The notes beneath the pieces are model-generated. The model worked only from the letters and a program-made list of their open reading frames with translations. It did no database searches and had not been told where the DNA came from. Positions 8,917 through 17,975 of a DNA stretch of 64,000 nucleotides are shown here, one piece after another. This stretch comes from Fontisphaera persica (GTDB lineage Bacteria > Verrucomicrobiota > Verrucomicrobiia > Limisphaerales > Fontisphaeraceae): contig NZ_CP116615.1 in NCBI RefSeq assembly GCF_024832785.1, positions 2,790,001-2,854,000 on the forward strand. The letters run 5' to 3'. Position 1 is the first letter of the stretch, and the number at the start of each line of letters is the position of its first letter. A program made the translations under genes and the position numbers.

Positions 8917-9762
8917 TTAAACCTCGGCCATGCGCAACCGTGAGCGCCGTTGATTGGCCACGGTGCGCATCTCTGCCACGTGGGAATAAGGCAGCTTGAT
9001 GGTGCCAATAAGCGGCCGGCCCTTGTTAAATCCATGGCAGTCCGAGCCGCCGGTAACCAGCAACTCATGCTGCTCGGCCAACTGCACATAATGCTCGCTG
9101 GTGGCCGGCGAGTGCCGGCTGTGATAACATTCGATGCCATCCAGACCCGCTTCCACCAGCGGCACGATGATATCATCGGAGCGATTCAATCCGGGATGCG
9201 CCAGCACCGCCACGCCGCCCGCCCGGTGAATCAATTGTATGGTATCCACCGCGCTCATGCGGAACTTGGGCACCCAGGCGGGGCGATTGCGCTTGAGAAA
9301 ACGCTCGAAGGCCTCCTCCTGGCTGGCGCAGAAGCCCGCCTCCACCAGCGCCCGCCCCACGTGGGGACGGCCCGGGGAGCGGCAGTTGGCCAGCTTGAAA
9401 ACCGCCTCCGCGTCCAAGGGGATGCCCAGCCCGTTCAAGCGGCTAACCATTTCCCGGATGCGATCCTGCCGCACGTTCTGAAACTTGCCCATCTCGGCGC
9501 GGAGCTGCGGGTCATCGGCCTGCAAAAAGTACCCCAAAATGTGAATCTCGGCGCCGTCCAGCTCCGCGGTCAGCTCGGTGCCCGGGATGCACTCCATGCC
9601 GCAGGCGGCGCAGGCCGCCGCCAGCCGGGCGCAACCTTCCATCGTATCGTGGTCGGTCAAGGCCAGTACCGCCAGCCCGCGTTGACGCCCTTCCTGCACC
9701 AGTTGCTCCGGGGTGAACGTGCCATCAGAAAAGACGCTGTGTAGATGTAAATCCGCAAACAT
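8917..9762 (-). CDS. PHP-domain phosphoesterase (TrpH/RNase AM-like)
   Basis: The 281-residue protein begins with the PHP motif DLHLHSVFSDGTFTPEQLV and continues with LALTDHDTMEGC, ECIPGTELTAE, VAVLAHPG and TGGSDCHG. These supply the His, Asp and Glu residues that bind a trinuclear metal site. This arrangement matches the YciV/TrpH group, which hydrolyses 3',5'-nucleoside bisphosphates and trims 5' RNA ends (RNase AM in E. coli). It is followed by ftsY after 56 bases and preceded by nusB at 34 bases on the same strand. Function beyond metal-dependent phosphoesterase is inferred from family membership. Confidence 0.87.
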   Translation of the reverse strand: MFADLHLHSVFSDGTFTPEQLVQEGRQRGLAVLALTDHDTMEGCARLAAACAACGMECIPGTELTAELDGAEIHILGYFLQADDPQLRAEMGKFQNVRQDRIREMVSRLNGLGIPLDAEAVFKLANCRSPGRPHVGRALVEAGFCASQEEAFERFLKRNRPAWVPKFRMSAVDTIQLIHRAGGVAVLAHPGLNRSDDIIVPLVEAGLDGIECYHSRHSPATSEHYVQLAEQHELLVTGGSDCHGFNKGRPLIGTIKLPYSHVAEMRTVANQRRSRLRMAEV

Positions 9763-9796
9763 GACTGCGCTTAAGTTATCACGGATAACGGCCCGC

Positions 9797-10321
9797 TCAA
9801 TCCCCGTTTTGCGGGGCTTTCTTCATCACCTGCCGCGCGGGGCGCAAAATCTCGCTCTTGACCTTGTCCAGAATGCCATTCACAAACTTGCCGCTGTCCT
9901 GCGTGGAAAACTTCTTGGCGATGTCCACGGCCTCATTGATGCTCACCACCGGCGGGATGTCCTCCCGGTGCAGCATTTCATAAATCGCCAGCCGCATGAT
10001 GTTGCGGTCCACCACCGCAATCCGCCGCAAATCCCAATTCCGGCAAAACTTCTGAATGAGCGCATCCGCCTCTTCCCGATGCGCAATGGCCCCGCGAATC
10101 AGCGGGTCGGCAAACGCGCGGACGGCCAGTTCCTCGGCCGTGGGAGGCGGCAACGGCCGGCTCTCGCCCCAGGTCGCCTTGCCGTGCTCCTGCTCCAGCA
10201 GGACCTGGCGTTGCGTCTGCCAGAATAATTCCAGCGCCGCCTCGAGGTCTTCCGGCGGATTCAGGTCATATTGAAACAGGAATTGGACCGCTCGTTCGCG
10301 GGCTTCACGTCGCTTGCCCAT
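9797..10321 (-). CDS. nusB: Transcription antitermination protein NusB
   Basis: NusB pairs with NusE (S10) at boxA RNA to suppress premature termination in rRNA operons. The 174-residue product starts MGKRREARERAVQFLFQYDLN. Its C-terminal half has the family core IAVVDRNIMRLAIYEMLHREDIPPVVSINEAVDIAKKF and SGKFVNGILDKV. The ATG at 10321 is chosen because the canonical RREARE-AVQ-L helix starts there; the open frame continues upstream without meaningful sequence. It contains an insertion of about 25 residues between helices 1 and 2 relative to the roughly 140-residue E. coli protein. It heads the leftward nusB / PHP / ftsY / ribD cluster. Confidence 0.93.
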   Translation of the reverse strand: MGKRREARERAVQFLFQYDLNPPEDLEAALELFWQTQRQVLLEQEHGKATWGESRPLPPPTAEELAVRAFADPLIRGAIAHREEADALIQKFCRNWDLRRIAVVDRNIMRLAIYEMLHREDIPPVVSINEAVDIAKKFSTQDSGKFVNGILDKVKSEILRPARQVMKKAPQNGD

Positions 10322-10431
10322 GGCGCCATTGTGCCTGAAGCCTTTTGCAGGGCAAACGGAAAAACAACCCCCCGGCGATTGGCCCGGCGACTGGCTTTGG
10401 CGCGGCCCGCGTTCACCCGGCATGGGCGGGA

Positions 10432-12129
10432 TCAGTTCTGGCTGCCATTCCGGGCCTTCCATCGGCCAACGCGCGGCCAGTAACTCCATCCCAGCAGGCC
10501 CGCAGTCGCCCCCACACAGGCCCACCCAAACCAATCCCCGTGGCGATGATAGAACGTTAGAGCCGCACCGCCCTGGGGCGGCAGCGGCACCGCCGCCACA
10601 TGCCAACCCTCCGCGTAAATGGAGGGAGGCTCGCCCCCCCCATGACTTTCCATTTCCCGCAGCCGGCCCAATTCATCCACCCAGCAGGTCCGCCCGTTGT
10701 TCGTGCAGCGCACCAGCGGGCGCCCGGTTTCCACCGCGCGAAACACGGCATTGGCGGCATGCTGGTACTGGGCGGCGCTTTCCCGGAACCATCCGTCATT
10801 GGTGAGATTCAAAATCAAATCCGTGTCCGCCGCCACCGAGCGCCGCACCAGGCCTGCCATGACATCCTCAAAGCAAATCAGCATGGCGGCTCGCACCTTC
10901 GCCCCGCCCGCCGCCGTCAGGGGCCATTCAAAATGCACCGCCTCAGCCCCCGGCTTGAATCCCTCCCCCACCGGCAGCAGCCGTTTCAGAAATGGCAGCC
11001 AGCGGGCCAGCGGCGCATACTCCCCGAACATGACGAGATGCCGCTTGGCATAGCGGTTTTTAATCACCCCTTCGGACGAAATGAGAAAGGCGGAATTGTA
11101 ATAGGCGACCTCGCCGGTCCCGGTGGCTTCCGCGTCATCACTACCGACCACCATCCAAACGTTGCTGGCACGCGCCAGCCCGCTGACGGCGTGCCATACG
11201 TTCGAGTCAAACCGCAAAAAACCGGGCGATGCCGCTTCCGGCCAGACCAGCAGGTCCGGCCGTGAGCGCAGCGCCTCCTGCGAAAGCCTGACCAACCGCC
11301 GCAGCCGGGCCTCATCCTCGCGGCTGTCCCAAATCAAGGTTTGGGGCACGGCGGGCTGCAACAAGGCCAGGCGCACCACCGGCGCCGAGGGAGCGGAAAG
11401 GTGCCGGTAACATTCTCGCGCCCCCCACAACCACACCACCGCCACCACGGCAGCCGGCACCAGCAATTCGCCGGTCAACCAGCCCCGCCGCCCGGGAAAC
11501 CGGGCCATCCCCGCCGCTGCCACCACCAGGGCCAGCGAAGTCCACACCATGACGAAGGACAACCCATAGACGCCGGTGACTTTCGCCAGTTGCACCAGGG
11601 GCAGCAGGGTGTATTGCGAAACGCCCAACAAATTCCAGGGAAAACCGGTGAGCAGCCGGGCTCGAATCATTTCCAAGCCCACCCAACCCACTGCTGCGGC
11701 CACCATCCATGCCATGCGCGTGAGCCGGGGCAGCGTCAAGAGCCGCGCCAGCCCGCGGTCCCACGCCCAACCTGGCTCCCCCTGGCTTACCGGGCCTGTG
11801 CCGGGCAACATGCGCAGGCAGGCCCAAGTCCACACCCCGTGGTACAATGCCAGATAGGCGCACAAAGCCAGCCATCCCACCACCGGCCAGAAGGCCACCG
11901 GGATGAGTAACAACCAATAAAGCGAAATTGCCCAATAGACCAGGCCCCCCCAAAATCCCGCCCAAAAGGCCCGGCGGGGAGAACATCCCAAGACGGCCAC
12001 CGCCATCAACCCCGGAGCCACCCAGGCCAGTCCTGCCACTTCCGCCTTGGGAAACGCCGCTGCCAGCATGGCGCCCGCCAGCACGGATTGAAACACGGGA
12101 TGTCGCAAACCCTTTTTCCAACCGAACAC
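10432..12129 (-). CDS. lnt: Apolipoprotein N-acyltransferase Lnt
   Basis: Lnt adds the third acyl chain to lipoproteins in the inner membrane. The N-terminal part has about seven hydrophobic segments. The C-terminal nitrilase-like domain shows the catalytic Glu in LLVWPEAASPGFL (about residue 295), Lys in KRHLVMFGEYAP (about 361) and Cys in LICFEDV (about 419), followed by LNLTNDGWF. The start is uncertain because no in-frame ATG lies near the first membrane helix. A GTG at 12129 (giving VFGWKKGLRHPVF) is proposed, with GTG or TTG alternatives nearby. It is consistent with the lipidated LptE and other lipoproteins in the window. The gap to nusB is 110 bases. Confidence 0.9.
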   Translation of the reverse strand: MFGWKKGLRHPVFQSVLAGAMLAAAFPKAEVAGLAWVAPGLMAVAVLGCSPRRAFWAGFWGGLVYWAISLYWLLLIPVAFWPVVGWLALCAYLALYHGVWTWACLRMLPGTGPVSQGEPGWAWDRGLARLLTLPRLTRMAWMVAAAVGWVGLEMIRARLLTGFPWNLLGVSQYTLLPLVQLAKVTGVYGLSFVMVWTSLALVVAAAGMARFPGRRGWLTGELLVPAAVVAVVWLWGARECYRHLSAPSAPVVRLALLQPAVPQTLIWDSREDEARLRRLVRLSQEALRSRPDLLVWPEAASPGFLRFDSNVWHAVSGLARASNVWMVVGSDDAEATGTGEVAYYNSAFLISSEGVIKNRYAKRHLVMFGEYAPLARWLPFLKRLLPVGEGFKPGAEAVHFEWPLTAAGGAKVRAAMLICFEDVMAGLVRRSVAADTDLILNLTNDGWFRESAAQYQHAANAVFRAVETGRPLVRCTNNGRTCWVDELGRLREMESHGGGEPPSIYAEGWHVAAVPLPPQGGAALTFYHRHGDWFGWACVGATAGLLGWSYWPRVGRWKARNGSQN

Positions 12130-12333
12130 CACGCCAGGAGAATGCCGTGCCCCGCAAGGCGTTGCACGCAAAAAGCAACGGCGGCGCGGGCGCCTGCCTT
12201 GCCCCCCTGCCCCCGCCACGCGGCCACCGCCCCATCCGCTGGAGGGGGCAGAGGGCCACTCCGGTCCCCGGCGAAACCAAGGCGCCGGACCGTCTCCGGG
12301 AGTTGCGGGGCCAAAATTGGGGCGGAATGAGGG

Positions 12334-12361
12334 TTGACAAGTCCGGGGAAGCGGCTAGTGT
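12334..12361 (+). promoter_or_regulatory. Sigma-70-type promoter of rpsT
   Basis: A perfect -35 box TTGACA (12334-12339) is followed after 16 bases by TAGTGT (12356-12361). Transcription would start about 45 bases upstream of the rpsT start codon. It sits in the short divergent gap between lnt and rpsT. Confidence 0.6.
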
Positions 12362-12412
12362 ACCGCGCTTTAGGTTGAACAATGGTAATGTGAGACTGAA
12401 TCCGTAGAGACT

Positions 12413-12676
12413 ATGCCGAATACAAAATCTGCAGAACGCCGCGTGCGCAGCAGCGCCCGGCGGCGCCTCCGCAACCGCAAGGTCAAGCTCGGCCTGAAGA
12501 CCCTGCAAAAAGAATTGAACACGCTGGTGGCCGCCGGCAAAAAGGAAGAGGCGGCCGCTGTTTATCGCAAGGTCAGTTCGGCCCTCGACAAGGCCGCCAA
12601 GGGCGGGGTCATCCCCAAGGCGACTGCCAGCCGCAAGCGCTCCCGCCTGGCCCATCGCGTCAATGCGGTGAAATAA
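12413..12676 (+). CDS. rpsT: 30S ribosomal protein S20
   Basis: The 87-residue basic protein begins MPNTKSAERRVRSSARRRLRNRKVK and ends with the S20 signature segment KGGVIPKATASRKRSRLAHRVN. bS20 binds 16S rRNA near the 5' domain and helix 44. It is a single-gene transcription unit: a promoter with a perfect TTGACA box lies upstream and an intrinsic terminator lies 34 bases past the stop. Length and motif are standard for the family. Confidence 0.97.
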   Translation: MPNTKSAERRVRSSARRRLRNRKVKLGLKTLQKELNTLVAAGKKEEAAAVYRKVSSALDKAAKGGVIPKATASRKRSRLAHRVNAVK

Positions 12677-12710
12677 CACCCGGCTCCGCCGGTGACATTC
12701 TTTTTCCGGG

Positions 12711-12736
12711 GCGGCCCCTTGCGGGCCGCTTTTTTT
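12711..12736 (+). terminator. Intrinsic terminator of rpsT
   Basis: A 7-bp GC stem (GCGGCCC / GGGCCGC) with a 5-base loop (12711-12729) is followed by seven T residues (12730-12736), 34 bases after the rpsT stop codon. The 160 bases from here to the glgB stop contain nothing recognisable. Confidence 0.85.
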
Positions 12737-12896
12737 ACTCACCCTCCTGCCGCAAGAAAACGTGGCTGGTTCCACGGCTCCGGGAAAGTCGCCCCCCCTC
12801 TTTTCGTTTCTTGCCGCGCTTCAGCCACCATCGGCCTTGTTGCCAGAGGTCATGCTGACCCCCAAGGCACGCGCCGGCTCCCCGCTGCTTGCCCGC

Positions 12897-15098
12897 TTAG
12901 ACCGGCGGGCTTTTGAACACCAGCACCGACAAGGGCGGCAAAAGAATGGCCGCTGAAAACGGCTGGTGATGCACGCAATACGGCTCGGCCTGCACCCCGC
13001 CCAGATTGCCCTGGTTGGAGCCGCCGTAAATGGCCGAGTCGCTGTTCAGCACTTCCTGCCAATAACCGGGCCGCGTCAGCCCCACGCGGTAGTGCTCGCG
13101 GGGCACCGGCGTCAAATTCAGCACCACCAACAATTGGGTGGCGCCGTCGGGGGTTTGGCGCATGAAGGTTAACACGCTGTGCTCGGCGTCGTTGCAGTCC
13201 ACCCAGAAAAAGCCTTCGCGGTCATAGTCGCCCACCCACAAGGCCGGCTCCTGGCGGTAGAGCTGGTTCAAGTCCTGCACAAACCGCTGCACACCGCGGT
13301 GGTAGGGGCCTTCGTCCAAGAGCCACCATTGCAAGCCGCTGTTTTCATTCCACTCGCCGCTCTGGCCAAATTCGCCGCCCATGAAGAGCAGTTTTTTGCC
13401 CGGGAACAGCCATTGATAGGCCAGCAGGGCGCGCAAGTTGGCAAACCGCTGCCAGTCGTCTCCCGGCATGCGGCCCAGCAGGGAGCGTTTGCCATGCACC
13501 ACCTCATCATGCGACAGCGGCAGGATGAAGTTTTCCGAGTAATGGTAAATCATGGCAAAGGTCAAATCGTTGTGATGGTATTTCCGGTAGATGGGGTCGC
13601 GTTTGAAGTAATTCAGCGTGTCGTGCATCCAGCCCATGTTCCACTTGAAGGAAAAGCCCAGCCCGCCCAGATAGTCCGGGCGCGTCACCTGCGGCCAGGC
13701 GGTGGATTCCTCGGCAATGGTCACCACGCCCGGATGTTCGGTGTGCACCAGATGATTGAAATGCCGCAGGAATTCGACGGCCTCCAGGTTTTCATTGCCG
13801 CCGTAAGGATTGGGCAGCCATTCCCCCGGTTTGCGCGAGTAATCCAGATAGAGCATGGAGGCCACGGCATCCACCCGCAAGCCGTCAATGTGATAGCGGT
13901 CGCACCAGAACAGCGCGTTGGCCGCCAGGAAATTCCGCACTTCGTGCCGGCTGTAATTGAAAATCAGGGTGCCCCAGTCGGCGTGCGCTCCTTTGCGGGG
14001 GTCTTCGTGCTCGTACAAGGCCGTGCCGTCAAACCGCGCCAAGGCCCATTCATCCCGCGGGAAATGCGCCGGCACCCAGTCCACCAGCACCCCGATGCCT
14101 GCCTCGTGCAGGGCGTTGACCAGGTATTGAAAATCCTCGGGCGTGCCATACCGGCTGGTGGGCGCGTAAAAGCCGGTGACCTGATAGCCCCAGGAGGGAT
14201 AATAGGCATGTTCACTGACTGGCAGGAATTCCACATGGGTAAAGCCCATCTGCCGCACATAATCAATCAGCGGCCCCGCCAGTTCGCGATAGCTGAACGA
14301 CTCCGCAATGTTTTTCTTGCGCCAGGACCCCAGGTGCACCTCGTAAATGCTCATGGGCGACTTGAAAGGATTGACCTCGCGCCGCTGTTTCAGCCAGGCC
14401 TCATCCGTCCATTGGAACCGGCGATTGTTCCAGACGATGGAGGCATTTTTGGGGGCCACCTCGAAGAAGAAGCCATAGGGGTCGGCGCGCAGCCGGATGG
14501 CGCCATGCACATCGCGAATCTCAAACTTGTAATGCGCCCCCTCCCCCACGCCGGGAATGAAAATCTCCCACACCCCCGAAAGCCCCATCAGGCGCATGGG
14601 GTGGCAGCGCCCATCCCAGCCGTTGAAGTCCCCCACCACACTGACCCGGGCGGCATTCGGCGCCCACACGGCAAAGGCCGTGCCCGGCACGCCGTCAAAC
14701 GTCCGCAACTGCGCCCCCAGTTTGTCGTAAATCCGCCGCTCATTGCCCTGATTGAACAGATACAAATCCGCCTCGCTCAGGGACGGCAAAAAGGAATACG
14801 GGTCCCGCGTGACGCGCGTGCGGCCCTGTTTGTCGGTGATGATTAAATCATAGGCATAGACCTCCCGCGCTTGCGTGGTGAGGCCCTCGAAAATGCCCGC
14901 CGGGTGGATGAGTTTAAGTTCAAAGGACGGCTTGGACGGTTCATGCACCGGCCGCAGCTCCACCCGCGCAGCGTCTGGAATCATGGCGCGGGCCACCACG
15001 CCCATGCCGTCGCCCAGCGGATGCATGCCCAGAAGCTGATGGGGATGGGGATGGAGCAACTGCACCAGACTTAGCAGCTCGGCCTCAGTCAGAATCAT
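12897..15098 (-). CDS. glgB: 1,4-alpha-glucan branching enzyme GlgB
   Basis: GlgB forms alpha-1,6 branches in glycogen. The 733-residue protein has the expected layout: an N-terminal helical CBM48 pair (HPHQLLGMHPLG, then VWAPNAARVSVVGDFNGWDGR) and a GH13 barrel with region I VDWVPAHFP. Next come the nucleophile Asp in HIDGLRVDAVASM (about residue 410), the acid/base Glu in TIAEEST (about 461) and the transition-state Asp in PLSHDEVVHGK (about 531). A C-terminal beta domain closes the chain. The ATG at 15098 was chosen because MILTEAELLSLV opens the N1 domain; upstream open frame lacks family similarity. It diverges from cysS. No glgA, glgC or glgP is present in the window. Confidence 0.96.
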   Translation of the reverse strand: MILTEAELLSLVQLLHPHPHQLLGMHPLGDGMGVVARAMIPDAARVELRPVHEPSKPSFELKLIHPAGIFEGLTTQAREVYAYDLIITDKQGRTRVTRDPYSFLPSLSEADLYLFNQGNERRIYDKLGAQLRTFDGVPGTAFAVWAPNAARVSVVGDFNGWDGRCHPMRLMGLSGVWEIFIPGVGEGAHYKFEIRDVHGAIRLRADPYGFFFEVAPKNASIVWNNRRFQWTDEAWLKQRREVNPFKSPMSIYEVHLGSWRKKNIAESFSYRELAGPLIDYVRQMGFTHVEFLPVSEHAYYPSWGYQVTGFYAPTSRYGTPEDFQYLVNALHEAGIGVLVDWVPAHFPRDEWALARFDGTALYEHEDPRKGAHADWGTLIFNYSRHEVRNFLAANALFWCDRYHIDGLRVDAVASMLYLDYSRKPGEWLPNPYGGNENLEAVEFLRHFNHLVHTEHPGVVTIAEESTAWPQVTRPDYLGGLGFSFKWNMGWMHDTLNYFKRDPIYRKYHHNDLTFAMIYHYSENFILPLSHDEVVHGKRSLLGRMPGDDWQRFANLRALLAYQWLFPGKKLLFMGGEFGQSGEWNENSGLQWWLLDEGPYHRGVQRFVQDLNQLYRQEPALWVGDYDREGFFWVDCNDAEHSVLTFMRQTPDGATQLLVVLNLTPVPREHYRVGLTRPGYWQEVLNSDSAIYGGSNQGNLGGVQAEPYCVHHQPFSAAILLPPLSVLVFKSPPV

Positions 15099-15231
15099 AG
15101 CGCGGCCATTATGCCTCAACCTGCCGCCGGGAGCAGTAAAAAATTGCAGGCGGCGACTGCGGCCGCACCCCACTTTCCGCTTGGCCTGCTGGCGAACCGG
15201 CGGCTAAGCTCCCCGCGTTTGAGGATGCTGC

Positions 15232-16647
15232 ATGGCGTTGCGTTTATTTAACACCCTCACGCGCCGCGTGGAGGATTTTCAGCCGCTCGACCCGGCGGGC
15301 CGGCGCGTGGGGCTTTATTGCTGCGGGCCAACCGTCTATGACCTGGCCCACATTGGCAATTTCCGCACGTTTGTCTTTGCCGACCTGGTTCGCCGTTACC
15401 TCGAGTTTCGCGGTTACACCGTCACCCATGTGATGAACATCACCGATGTGGAGGATAAAATTATCCGCCGCGTCCGCGAAACCGGCCTCAGTCTCAAAGA
15501 TTACACCCGCCGCTACGAGGAGGAGTTTTTCCGCGATTTCGATGCCTTGCGCTGCCGCCGCCCGCATCACACCCCGCATGCTACCGAGCACATCCCCGAA
15601 ATGCTGGCACTCATTGACCGGCTCATGCACCGCGGCATCGCCTATCGGGCGCCGGACGGCTCCATTTATTTCAGCATCGAGAAATACCGCGGTTGCGGGT
15701 GCTGCTACGGCCAACTGGTCAACCTGGATTTGCAGCAGCTCCGCCCTGGCGAGCGCGTCAGCCACGATGAATACGCCAAAGAATCAGTGGCCGATTTCGC
15801 GCTCTGGAAAGCCCGCGCCCCCGAAGACGGCGAGGTCTTCTGGCCCAGTCCCTGGGGCGAAGGCCGCCCCGGCTGGCACATCGAGTGCAGCGCCATGAGC
15901 ATGAAATGGCTCGGCCCCGCCTTTGACCTCCACCTTGGCGGCGAGGATTTAATCTTCCCGCATCATGAGGACGAAATTGCTCAAAGCGAGGGCGCCGCTG
16001 TGCAACCGCCCGGCCAGCGTTTTGTCAAATACTGGCTCCACGGCGCGCATCTGCTGGTGGAAGGCCGCAAAATGAGCAAATCGCTGGGTAACTTCTTCAC
16101 GCTGCGCGATTTGTTCCAAAAAGGCTTCAACGGCCGGGAAATCCGTTATCTCCTGCTCACCGCCCACTACCGCGAAACCTTCAATTTCACCCTCGACGGC
16201 CTGGCCGGCGCGCGCACCGCCCTCAGCCGCCTGGATGAATGTCTGGGCAAGTTGCGCGAGCTGGCCGGCACGCAGCCGGCCGCGCCTGACGACAACCTGT
16301 TGCAACCGTTCACGCGCGCGCTGGATGATGACCTCAACATCGCGGCCGCCTGGGGCACGGTGTTTGAGTGGGTGCGCGAGTGCAACCGGCTGATAGCCGC
16401 CCGGCAAATGGCCCCGGCTCAGGCCGCCGCAGCACTGGCCGCGTGGGAAAAAGTGGATGAGGTGCTCGGCGTAAGCGCGGCGGCCGAAACCGCCATACCG
16501 CCGGAAATTATGGAGCTTGCCGCAGCCCGCCAGGCCGCGCGCAAAGCCAAAGACTTTGCCCGCGCGGATGCCCTGCGTCAGGAATTAAAAACCCGCGGCT
16601 GGCTGGTGGAAGACACTCCCAAAGGCCCCAAATTGAAACCGGTTTAA
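15232..16647 (+). CDS. cysS: Cysteinyl-tRNA synthetase
   Basis: This class I synthetase charges tRNA-Cys. The 471-residue protein carries CCGPTVYDLAHIGNFRTF, which holds the first zinc cysteine and the HIGN nucleotide-binding motif. The remaining zinc ligands are in WHIECSAMS and FPHHEDEIAQSE, and KMSKSLGNFFTLRD is the second signature. The C-terminal anticodon-binding region ends with a helix rich in Ala, Arg and Lys (ARQAARKAKDFARADALRQELKTRG), normal for CysS. The ATG at 15232 is preceded by a GAGG-type ribosome-binding site. The gene diverges from glgB. Confidence 0.97.
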   Translation: MALRLFNTLTRRVEDFQPLDPAGRRVGLYCCGPTVYDLAHIGNFRTFVFADLVRRYLEFRGYTVTHVMNITDVEDKIIRRVRETGLSLKDYTRRYEEEFFRDFDALRCRRPHHTPHATEHIPEMLALIDRLMHRGIAYRAPDGSIYFSIEKYRGCGCCYGQLVNLDLQQLRPGERVSHDEYAKESVADFALWKARAPEDGEVFWPSPWGEGRPGWHIECSAMSMKWLGPAFDLHLGGEDLIFPHHEDEIAQSEGAAVQPPGQRFVKYWLHGAHLLVEGRKMSKSLGNFFTLRDLFQKGFNGREIRYLLLTAHYRETFNFTLDGLAGARTALSRLDECLGKLRELAGTQPAAPDDNLLQPFTRALDDDLNIAAAWGTVFEWVRECNRLIAARQMAPAQAAAALAAWEKVDEVLGVSAAAETAIPPEIMELAAARQAARKAKDFARADALRQELKTRGWLVEDTPKGPKLKPV

Positions 16648-16669
16648 CCGCGCGCGGCGGGGACGGTTC

Positions 16670-17971
16670 TCAGGGCAGCCGTTTCCACAAAAAGCCCATG
16701 ATTTGCGTGACCAATGCCGGCTGGCCCTCAGCGCCGGGACGGAAAACGAAGTTTTGCTCCACCCCCTGTCCCCCCGGCAGTTGGAGCACCGCTGTCAAAG
16801 TGGCCGAGCCTGCGCCCGCCGGTTGCGCCGGTCCCACCACCAGCACACAATCCGCGCTCCCCTGCTGTGCGGCGCTCGCTGCCGCCAGCTTGAGGCGCTC
16901 CGGCCCGGCTGCCAGCCGTTGCCATTGCTCGGCAGGCACCCCCAAGGTCCGATATAAAACCGCTTCCGCCATGGCCGTCCACCCTTGCGGGATGGTTTCC
17001 CGGGCGTGCGCGGCCCGCCCCAGCGCCGCCATGACACTGCCGCTGCTGCCCATCTCCACCACCGCCAGCCGATGGCCTCGCTCTTTTAACCGCCGACAAA
17101 TCACCTCTTCCAACGTCTCCGGGCTGGTGGCGTAAATGTTGTCGCCCAATACTTGGAACAACTGCTCCTTCAAAGTCTCCAAGGCCTGCCGCGCAGCGGG
17201 CGAATCCTCCGGCAGTGTGAAGGTAAAATCCACCCGGCTGCCTTCAAACGTGCTGCCCACCAACACGCCGGGAGGCATTGTCAGTTTCTGCTTGATGGTG
17301 TGGTCAATTTGGGACTGCCCCACCCCCAGAAAGCGCACCAGCAAACTGCTCGGCTGCGCGCGGATACCATAATGCTGCCTTAAAAAAGGAAGCAATTGCT
17401 CGCGCACCATCGTCTGAAGTTCCCGCGGCGGCCCCGGTAGCGCAATGACATGCCCCTGCTCCAAATCAAAAATCAAGCCGGCGGCTGTCCCCACATTATT
17501 TTTCAGATAACCGCCACGCACCGGCACCTCGGTTTGCCGGCGCAGGTTGGGACGCAGCTCGGCCTCGGGCGTGCCAAAGCGGCGTGCCATTTCGCGCAAC
17601 AAGTCCGGGTTTTCCTTCAGCGGGATGCCCGTGCATTTGGACAGCGTCTGCCGGGTGATGTCATTATCCGTGGGCCCCAGCCCGCCGGTGACCAGCACCA
17701 AATGCGCCTTGTTGGTGGCCTGGCGCACCGCGGCCGTCAAATCCTCGTCCAAATCATCCACGATACTGACCCCCACGCATTTCAGTCCCAGCGGCAGGAG
17801 GGTCTTGGTGATAAATGGGGTGTGGGCATCGGCCACGGCGCCCTCCAGCAATTCCCCGCCCGTGATGATGAGGTAATAAGCGCGATGGGTGGCATTGCTG
17901 TCCGCCGCGGCTCCTCTCCAAGGCGCCAGCAACATCACGCCCACCACCAGCCAGATATAACCCTTGCGCAT
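16670..17971 (-). CDS. Exported CinA-like protein (MoCF-type domain plus degenerate PncC-like domain)
   Basis: The first part matches the CinA/MoaB fold: IITGGELLEGAVADAHTPFITKTL, then VTGGLGPTDNDITRQTL (about 94-110), then GVGQSQIDHTI. CinA proteins are normally cytoplasmic, acting on ADP-ribose or NMN. This one instead starts with a convincing Sec signal peptide, MRKGYIWLVVGVMLLAPWRG, with AAA before the mature region. The C-terminal PncC/CinA deamidase domain is recognisable, but its active-site segment, usually ESCTGG, reads EMGSSGS (about residues 306-312). NMN deamidase activity is therefore doubtful. It follows the exported phosphodiesterase-like gene by 4 bases, so both products probably work in the periplasm. 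Function is unknown. Confidence 0.8.
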   Translation of the reverse strand: MRKGYIWLVVGVMLLAPWRGAAADSNATHRAYYLIITGGELLEGAVADAHTPFITKTLLPLGLKCVGVSIVDDLDEDLTAAVRQATNKAHLVLVTGGLGPTDNDITRQTLSKCTGIPLKENPDLLREMARRFGTPEAELRPNLRRQTEVPVRGGYLKNNVGTAAGLIFDLEQGHVIALPGPPRELQTMVREQLLPFLRQHYGIRAQPSSLLVRFLGVGQSQIDHTIKQKLTMPPGVLVGSTFEGSRVDFTFTLPEDSPAARQALETLKEQLFQVLGDNIYATSPETLEEVICRRLKERGHRLAVVEMGSSGSVMAALGRAAHARETIPQGWTAMAEAVLYRTLGVPAEQWQRLAAGPERLKLAAASAAQQGSADCVLVVGPAQPAGAGSATLTAVLQLPGGQGVEQNFVFRPGAEGQPALVTQIMGFLWKRLP

Positions 17972-17975
17972 AAAC

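Noticed and set aside
13179-14846. A 555-codon open frame opposite glgB
   Set aside because: glgB on the minus strand has all GH13 catalytic motifs; the antisense product looks like composition-driven noise.
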